A stretch of 12,645 nt of DNA from Clostridiales bacterium. Its GTDB lineage: Bacteria; Bacillota; Clostridia; Oscillospirales; Butyricicoccaceae. The position numbers were made by a program, and so were the translations under genes. Position 1 is the stretch's first letter, and each line of letters begins with the position of its first letter. Below the pieces are notes generated by a model. That model worked only from the letters and a program-made list of their open reading frames with translations. It was not told the origin of the DNA and ran no database searches. This document shows, in pieces, positions 6,860 through 12,645 of the stretch. Location: the NCBI GenBank assembly GCA_019418305.1, contig DYCA01000011.1, positions 48,289 to 60,933 on the forward strand, given 5' to 3'.

Positions 6860-7120
6860 ATGTATCTGCATTTAGGACAGGATTATATTGTGCCGCTGCA
6901 AAGCGTGGTTGCCGTGTTCGATATGGATACTGCCACTGCATCCAAACGTACTGCTCGATTGGTGGAGCGATTACAAGATGAGGGGCGTATCATCGAGCTG
7001 TATGAGGACCTGCCGCGGGCAGGGGTGTTATGTGAAAATGCGCTGGGTGAAACGCTGTATTTGACCAGCCTGTCGCCACAGGCATTGCAGCGCCGCGCAG
7101 AAAAGGCATATGCCATATAA
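6860..7120 (+). CDS. remB: RemB-like extracellular matrix regulator (DUF370, YaaB)
   Basis: An 86-residue protein of the RemB/YaaB (DUF370) family, recognised from the N-terminus MYLHLGQDYIVPLQSVVAVF, the DMDTATASKRT segment and the TLYLTSLSPQALQRRAEKAY end, which align with Bacillus RemB from recF-gyrB neighbourhoods. In Bacillus, RemA and RemB are needed for biofilm matrix expression, and RemA is a DNA-binding regulator. RemB's own mechanism is less clear. The start at 6860 has AGGAGG at 6847-6852 with a 7-bp spacer. An in-frame upstream ATG at 6782 lies inside the leader hairpin and adds 26 residues not seen in the family, so it is rejected. It is placed between recF and gyrB as in Bacillus and has its own promoter. 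Confidence 0.9.
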   Translation: MYLHLGQDYIVPLQSVVAVFDMDTATASKRTARLVERLQDEGRIIELYEDLPRAGVLCENALGETLYLTSLSPQALQRRAEKAYAI

Positions 7121-7122
7121 AC

Positions 7123-7141
7123 TTGCGTGCGAAGTACGCAA
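7123..7141 (+). other. Short hairpin between remB and gyrB
   Basis: TTGCGT (7123-7128) pairs with ACGCAA (7136-7141) across a 7-base loop. No U-tract follows, so it is not a convincing terminator. It could stabilise the gyrB message or be incidental. No good gyrB promoter was found in the 65-bp gap. Confidence 0.3.
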
Positions 7142-7146
7142 ATTGA

Positions 7147-9126
<1,980 letters not shown>

Positions 9127-9173
9127 TGCGCGGACGGTATGCATAATAACGCCAACAATTCCGGAGGCAAAGA

Positions 9174-11741
9174 ATGAGTCAAGAATACGAACAGCAAAAA
9201 ATATTGCAGGTCGATCTCGAAAAAGAGATGAAAAAGAGCTACATCGACTATGCGATGAGCGTCATTGTCGGCCGCGCGCTGCCCGATGTGCGCGACGGCT
9301 TAAAGCCCGTACACCGCCGCATCCTGTACGCGATGTACGAGGACGGCCTGACCTCGGATAAGCCCTACCGTAAGTCGGCTACGACCGTCGGTAATGTGCT
9401 CGGCCGTTATCATCCGCACGGCGACGCATCGGTATACGATGCTTTGGTGCGCATGGCGCAGCCGTTTTCGCTGCACTATCCGCTGATTGACGGTCACGGC
9501 AACTTCGGTTCGGTCGACGGCGACCCCCCGGCAGCTTACCGTTACACCGAGGCCCGCATGGCCAAGATTGCCAACTACATGCTGGCCGATATCAAGAAAA
9601 ATACGGTCGACTTCGGACCGAACTTTGACGAAGAGCTCAAAGAACCGGTTGTGCTGCCCTCCCGTTTCCCCAACCTGCTGGTCAACGGCTCGTCGGGCAT
9701 CGCGGTCGGCATGGCGACCAATATCCCGCCGCACAACCTGACCGAGGTGATTGACGGCATCTGCTATGTCATCGATCATCCGGAAGCTGAGATGGACGAA
9801 ATCTGTCAGTTCATCAAGGGACCGGACTTCCCGACCGGCGGCGTCATCATGGGCCGCAGCGGTATCCGCGCGGCGTATGCGACCGGCCGCGGCAAAATCA
9901 AGGTGCGCGCCAAGACCGAGATTGTCGACCTGCCGAACGGCAAGAGCCAGATTCTCATTACCGAGATTCCCTACATGGTCAACAAGGCGCGTCTGGTTGA
10001 GTCTATGGCGAACCTCGTCAAGGATAAGCGCGTGGACGGCATCACCAATATTCAGGACCATTCCTCGCGTGAGGGTATGCAGATTGTGGTCGATATCCGC
10101 CGCGACGCAAACGCACAGGTCATTCTCAACCAGCTGTTTACCTATACCCAGCTTGAGGATACCATCTCGATGATTCATATTGCGCTCGTGCCGTCGGGCG
10201 CAGCGGGTAAGCTGCAGCCGCGCGTGCTCACGCTGCGGCAAATCATCGACCAATATGTCGTATTCCAGAAGGATGTTGTCGAGCGCCGCACGCGCTTTGA
10301 TTTGAAAAAGGCGCAGGACCGCGCGCATATCCTTGAGGGTCTCAAGGTTGCAACCGATAATATCGACCGCATTATCGCTATCATTCGTGCGTCCAAAAAC
10401 GAGGCGGAAGCCAAGGTCAACCTGATGGCTGAGCCGTTCTGGATTGACCAGATTGCACTGCTCGGCATTGTGGACGGCTCGGAACACTTCGAGTTCCACC
10501 TCGATGAGCCGCAGGCGCAGGCGATTGTCGATATGCGTCTGGGCCGTCTGTCCGGTCTGGAGCAGGAGAAAATCAACGACGAATACAAGGAACTGGAAGG
10601 CAAAATCGCAAACTTTGAGGAAATTCTGTCGTGCGACGCGAATATCCTCGCGGTCGTTAAGGCCGAGCTGCAGGAAATTAAGCAGAAGTACGGCGATGAG
10701 CGCCATACCGAGATTGCAAACGTCGCGGACGAAATCGATATTGAGGATTTGATTGAGGAGCAGACTTGTGCTTACACGCTGACCCATTTCGGCTATATCA
10801 AGCGTCAGCCGACCTCGGTTTACCGTGCACAGCGGCGCGGCGGCCGTGGTGTGTCCGCGATGAGCACGCGCGAAGAGGATTTCGCCAAGGATATCTTTAC
10901 CGCGTCGACGCATGATACCATTCTGTTCTTCTCCAACCGCGGTAAGGTATATAAGCTCAAAGGCTATCAGATTCCCGAAACCGGCCGCTCGGCAAAGGGT
11001 ATGAACATTGTCAACCTCTTAGAGCTGGAAAGCGATGAGAAAATCACCGCAATGTTCGCCATCAAGGAGTTTGCAGACGATAAATTCCTGTTCTTTGTCA
11101 CCCGTCAGGGCGTTGCCAAGCGCGTGGTGCTGTCTGATTTGCAGAATATCCGCCGCGCAGGGTTGCGCGCGCTGAATCTCAATGAGGATGATGCGCTCGT
11201 GGATGTGCGCCTGACCGACGGCGAGCAGAATATCCTGATTGCAACGCATGAAGGCCGCGCGATTTGCTTTGACGAGAACGAAGTGCGTGCAATGGGCCGC
11301 ACGGCGACCGGTGTGCGCGGCATTCGCCTGAGCGAAGGCGACTATGTTGTCGGCGCGGCACGGGCGCGCAAGGGTGCGTACGTGTTGTCGATTACCGAAA
11401 ACGGCTACGGCAAGCGCACGCCTGTCGAGGAGTTCACGATTCATCACCGCGGCGGCGGCGGCATGATGCTGCATAACCTGACTGCAAAGACCGGTCTGGT
11501 GGCCGGCATTGCGGTTGTGGACAGCGATAACGATGTGATGATTATCACGGATGACGGCGTTATCATTCGTACGGGCTGTGAGGAAATCCGCGAATGCGGC
11601 AGAGGCAGCCAGGGTGTTATCGTGATGCGTACAAGCGAGGATGTGAAGGTTATCTCGATTGCCCGAACAGATAAGCAGGAAGAGGACGAGACTGCCGAGG
11701 ACGGCGAATCGGCTGAATCCACCGAGGCTACGGAAGAATAA
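9174..11741 (+). CDS. gyrA: DNA gyrase subunit A
   Basis: The 855-residue DNA breakage-reunion subunit of gyrase. The catalytic tyrosine is Tyr124 in RYTEARM. The quinolone-determining region reads [10 protein letters not shown] (80-89). Ala85 stands where E. coli has Ser83, while Asp89 keeps the Asp87 position. The breakage domain and coiled coil run to about 500. The C-terminal beta-pinwheel begins near 510 and carries an intact GyrA box QRRGGRG at 553-559, which separates gyrase from ParC. The last 20 residues are strongly acidic (Glu/Asp/Ser/Thr). The start at 9174 has GGAGG at 9163-9167 with a 6-bp spacer. The gene closes the gyrB-gyrA operon and is followed by an intrinsic terminator. 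Confidence 0.99.
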   Translation: MSQEYEQQKILQVDLEKEMKKSYIDYAMSVIVGRALPDVRDGLKPVHRRILYAMYEDGLTSDKPYRKSATTVGNVLGRYHPHGDASVYDALVRMAQPFSLHYPLIDGHGNFGSVDGDPPAAYRYTEARMAKIANYMLADIKKNTVDFGPNFDEELKEPVVLPSRFPNLLVNGSSGIAVGMATNIPPHNLTEVIDGICYVIDHPEAEMDEICQFIKGPDFPTGGVIMGRSGIRAAYATGRGKIKVRAKTEIVDLPNGKSQILITEIPYMVNKARLVESMANLVKDKRVDGITNIQDHSSREGMQIVVDIRRDANAQVILNQLFTYTQLEDTISMIHIALVPSGAAGKLQPRVLTLRQIIDQYVVFQKDVVERRTRFDLKKAQDRAHILEGLKVATDNIDRIIAIIRASKNEAEAKVNLMAEPFWIDQIALLGIVDGSEHFEFHLDEPQAQAIVDMRLGRLSGLEQEKINDEYKELEGKIANFEEILSCDANILAVVKAELQEIKQKYGDERHTEIANVADEIDIEDLIEEQTCAYTLTHFGYIKRQPTSVYRAQRRGGRGVSAMSTREEDFAKDIFTASTHDTILFFSNRGKVYKLKGYQIPETGRSAKGMNIVNLLELESDEKITAMFAIKEFADDKFLFFVTRQGVAKRVVLSDLQNIRRAGLRALNLNEDDALVDVRLTDGEQNILIATHEGRAICFDENEVRAMGRTATGVRGIRLSEGDYVVGAARARKGAYVLSITENGYGKRTPVEEFTIHHRGGGGMMLHNLTAKTGLVAGIAVVDSDNDVMIITDDGVIIRTGCEEIRECGRGSQGVIVMRTSEDVKVISIARTDKQEEDETAEDGESAESTEATEE

Positions 11742-11743
11742 GC

Positions 11744-11775
11744 AAAAAAGGACGCACGAAAGTGCGTCCTTTTTC
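11744..11775 (+). terminator. Intrinsic terminator of the gyrase operon
   Basis: An exact stem pairs GGACGCAC (11750-11757) with GTGCGTCC (11762-11769) around a GAAA tetraloop, extended by A-T pairs, and ends in TTTTT. It lies 8 bp after the gyrA stop. The A-run on the 5' side means it could also stop leftward transcripts. Confidence 0.95.
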
Positions 11776-11801
11776 TGTCTCCCCTGCCGGGTGCAAAAAA
11801 A

Positions 11802-11823
11802 TTATCCACAATACTGTGGAAAA
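11802..11823. promoter_or_regulatory. Inverted pair of DnaA boxes downstream of gyrA
   Basis: A perfect consensus box TTATCCACA (11802-11810) faces a reverse-strand box TGTGGAAAA (11815-11823, eight of nine) across 4 bp. The pair ends 13 bp before the -35 of the promoter at 11837-11865. It lies about 7.7 kb from the oriC cluster, so it may titrate DnaA or let DnaA control the cassette behind it. Confidence 0.65.
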
Positions 11824-11836
11824 AAGAAAATGAATA

Positions 11837-11865
11837 TTGACTGAATGCATGTCATGTGATATATT
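11837..11865 (+). promoter_or_regulatory. Sigma-A type promoter of the membrane protein/XRE cassette
   Basis: A -35 TTGACT (11837-11842, five of six) and a -10 TATATT (11860-11865) are separated by 17 bp. The start would be near 11872, about 40 nt before the membrane protein ATG. The -10 lies inside the inverted repeat described in the next entry. Confidence 0.8.
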
Positions 11866-11895
11866 TATCACACAAAGATACAAATATATCACATG
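11853..11895. promoter_or_regulatory. Operator-like inverted repeats over the cassette promoter
   Basis: Two nested symmetries are present. TGTGATA (11855-11861) faces TATCACA (11866-11872) across 4 bp and covers the -10. A perfect 14-bp inverted repeat pairs CATGTGATATATTT (11853-11866) with AAATATATCACATG (11882-11895) across 15 bp. Together they give three copies of the TGTGATA half-site. A small XRE regulator is encoded in the same operon, so this is the natural candidate for its autoregulatory operator. The 8-bp gap between TGTGA and TCACA does not fit a Crp/Fnr site, which has 4-6 bp. Confidence 0.7.
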
Positions 11896-11910
11896 TGGGA
11901 GGGATATATT

Positions 11911-12294
11911 ATGACACTGACTCGTGCAAAGCTGCTCCATGCCAGCGCATGGGGCGTGCTCGTCGTCCTGTGGGTGTTTGCCAAAAACTTCGGCCCGATC
12001 AAGGATCAGCCGTGGCAGGGCATCGGCATCGCGCTGTGCGTGGTGTTGCTAATTGGTTTGTTGCTGCTGGAATTTGGGCTTGGAGTGGAAAAGCCGGACG
12101 AGCGCGCCAATGCCAACGGTTATAAGGCCAATTCCCTGCTGTTCAACCTGCTCAACGGCGCGTTGGTGCTCTATATCCTTTTCGGCAAGGAAATGCCGCT
12201 CACCATCTCCTATGAGTATGCCATTCTGCTCATGGCGCTGCTCAACGTCTTTCAGGATGTGGCGTTTCTGTATTACGAGCGCCGGGATGTGTGA
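11911..12294 (+). CDS. Four-TM membrane protein, DUF2178-like, paired with XRE regulator
   Basis: A 127-residue protein with four hydrophobic segments (about 10-27, 36-58, 73-91 and 100-121) and no signal peptide cleavage site. Between TM2 and TM3 is a conserved-looking hydrophilic motif, [15 protein letters not shown] (60-74). A D-E-R then K-A pattern of this kind reminds me of DUF2178 membrane proteins, but this was not checked by search. The protein ends YYERRDV, a charged tail probably in the cytoplasm. The ATG at 11911 is chosen because GGGAGGG lies 7 bp upstream; an ATG at 11893 sits inside the operator. The stop overlaps a possible GTG start of the XRE gene. Membrane proteins of this size are often coupled to tiny XRE regulators in Firmicutes, but the function is unknown. 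Confidence 0.85.
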   Translation: MTLTRAKLLHASAWGVLVVLWVFAKNFGPIKDQPWQGIGIALCVVLLIGLLLLEFGLGVEKPDERANANGYKANSLLFNLLNGALVLYILFGKEMPLTISYEYAILLMALLNVFQDVAFLYYERRDV

Positions 12295-12299
12295 CCGCC

Positions 12300-12500
12300 A
12301 TGCTGAAAACACGCATCAAGGAGCTGCGCGTCGCGCGCGGTATGGATCAGGCACAGCTGGCGGAACTGGTCGGTGTACGACGCGAAACGATCGGCAGACT
12401 GGAAAACGGGCAGTACAATCCATCACTCAAGCTGGCAATGGATATTGCAAAGGTGTTCGGTTTGTCAGTCGAGGAGATTTTTTCCTTTACCGAGGAATGA
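12300..12500 (+). CDS. Small XRE/Cro-type HTH transcriptional regulator
   Basis: A 66-residue protein that is almost entirely one HTH_3 (XRE) domain: [20 protein letters not shown], helix 2 around residues 17-25, recognition helix around 27-36 ([11 protein letters not shown]), then [20 protein letters not shown], as in short Cro/CI-like repressors. The start at 12300 fits how the family usually begins. A GTG at 12291 would overlap the membrane gene stop by 4 bp (GTGA), add three residues and suit translational coupling; it cannot be excluded, as neither start has a strong ribosome site. The protein ends in acidic residues and has no sensor domain, so it probably binds DNA as a dimer. The likely target is the inverted repeat over its own promoter at 11853-11895. 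Confidence 0.93.
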   Translation: MLKTRIKELRVARGMDQAQLAELVGVRRETIGRLENGQYNPSLKLAMDIAKVFGLSVEEIFSFTEE

Positions 12501-12514
12501 GCAGCAAATTTTAT

Positions 12515-12560
12515 ATTAAAAAAATACCGCTTTTCATAAGAAAAGCGGTATTTGTGTATC
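12515..12560 (-). terminator. Bidirectional terminator between xre and rpsR
   Basis: A perfect 14-bp stem pairs AAATACCGCTTTTC (12522-12535) with GAAAAGCGGTATTT (12540-12553) around an ATAA loop. On the minus strand the stem is followed by a strong T-tract (TTTTTTTAATAT), so it chiefly stops leftward transcription from rpsR. On the plus strand the tail TATTTGTG is weaker but can serve the XRE operon. It lies between convergent genes. Confidence 0.9.
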
Positions 12561-12580
12561 CTTAATAATAGAAACGGTAA

Positions 12581-12645
12581 TTACTCCGCAGTGTAGGGCA
12601 GCAGAGCAATGTGACGGGCGCGCTTGATCGCCTCGGTCAGCTGGC
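12581..12645 (-). CDS. rpsR: 30S ribosomal protein S18 (bS18), C-terminal end only
   Basis: The reverse strand from the window edge translates to QLTEAIKRARHIALLPYTAE followed by a TAA stop at 12583-12581. This matches the conserved C-terminus of bS18 (the AIKRARxxALLPY block). Only the last 20 codons and part of one more are in the window. The 5' part, and probably ssb and rpsF, should lie to the right. A strong terminator follows 28 bp downstream. The gene points toward oriC, so it would be transcribed head-on to the rightward fork if the origin is at 4054-4250. Confidence 0.93.
   Translation of the reverse strand, partial: QLTEAIKRARHIALLPYTAE

Noticed and set aside
6790..6981. Small open frame starting in the loop of the remB leader hairpin, preceded by GGTGG
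   Set aside because: It runs out of frame through remB and has no similarity. A leader-peptide role is conceivable but nothing beyond the start supports it.
11853..11895. Inverted repeat as a Crp/Fnr-type site or as a transcription terminator
   Set aside because: The gap between TGTGA and TCACA is 8 bp, not the 4-6 bp of Crp/Fnr sites. The arms are AT-rich with no U-tract after them, so a terminator does not fit.

Overview
This window is the chromosomal origin region of a low-to-mid GC Gram-positive bacterium, most likely a member of class Clostridia. The gene order jag-yidC-yidD-rnpA-rpmH / dnaA-dnaN-yaaA-recF-remB-gyrB-gyrA is the classical Firmicutes origin order. The coding regions are moderately GC-rich, and the remB gene between recF and gyrB together with the GyrA sequence fits the Oscillospirales side of Clostridia. 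The order-level placement is an inference; no rRNA is present to confirm it.

Left arm (1-2438, minus strand): the 5' part of jag/khpB (cut by the window edge), yidC, yidD, rnpA and rpmH, all read leftward away from the origin. They encode the ribosomal protein L34, the RNase P protein and the membrane-protein insertion machinery with its RNA-binding partner. A hairpin with a U-tract separates rpmH from rnpA. Origin (2439-4278): divergent rpmH and dnaA promoters with near-consensus -35/-10 boxes lie in an AT-rich spacer that also holds weak DnaA boxes. Between dnaA and dnaN lies a dense DnaA-box cluster followed by a CTA triplet run that resembles a DnaA-trio unwinding element. The two parts suggest a bipartite oriC.

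Right arm (2769-11741, plus strand): dnaA, dnaN, yaaA (S4 domain) and recF; dnaN, yaaA and recF overlap one another and are probably translationally coupled. remB follows, with its own extended -10 promoter and a long leader hairpin. gyrB and gyrA come next and end in a textbook intrinsic terminator. These genes make the initiator, the sliding clamp, a gap-repair factor, a matrix/biofilm-type DNA-binding regulator and DNA gyrase.

Beyond gyrA (11742-12645) is a small accessory cassette: an inverted DnaA-box pair, a strong promoter whose -10 is covered by a three-half-site inverted repeat, a four-TM membrane protein (DUF2178-like) and a small XRE/Cro repressor. A bidirectional terminator then separates it from the 3' end of rpsR (ribosomal protein S18), which runs on the minus strand, against the direction expected for the rightward replication fork.

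Most of the window is well-known housekeeping content. I do not see a clearly new system. The points most worth a second look are the regulated membrane-protein/XRE cassette, the DnaA boxes in front of it, the remB leader hairpin, the putative DnaA-trio and the alanine at the quinolone-determining position of GyrA.
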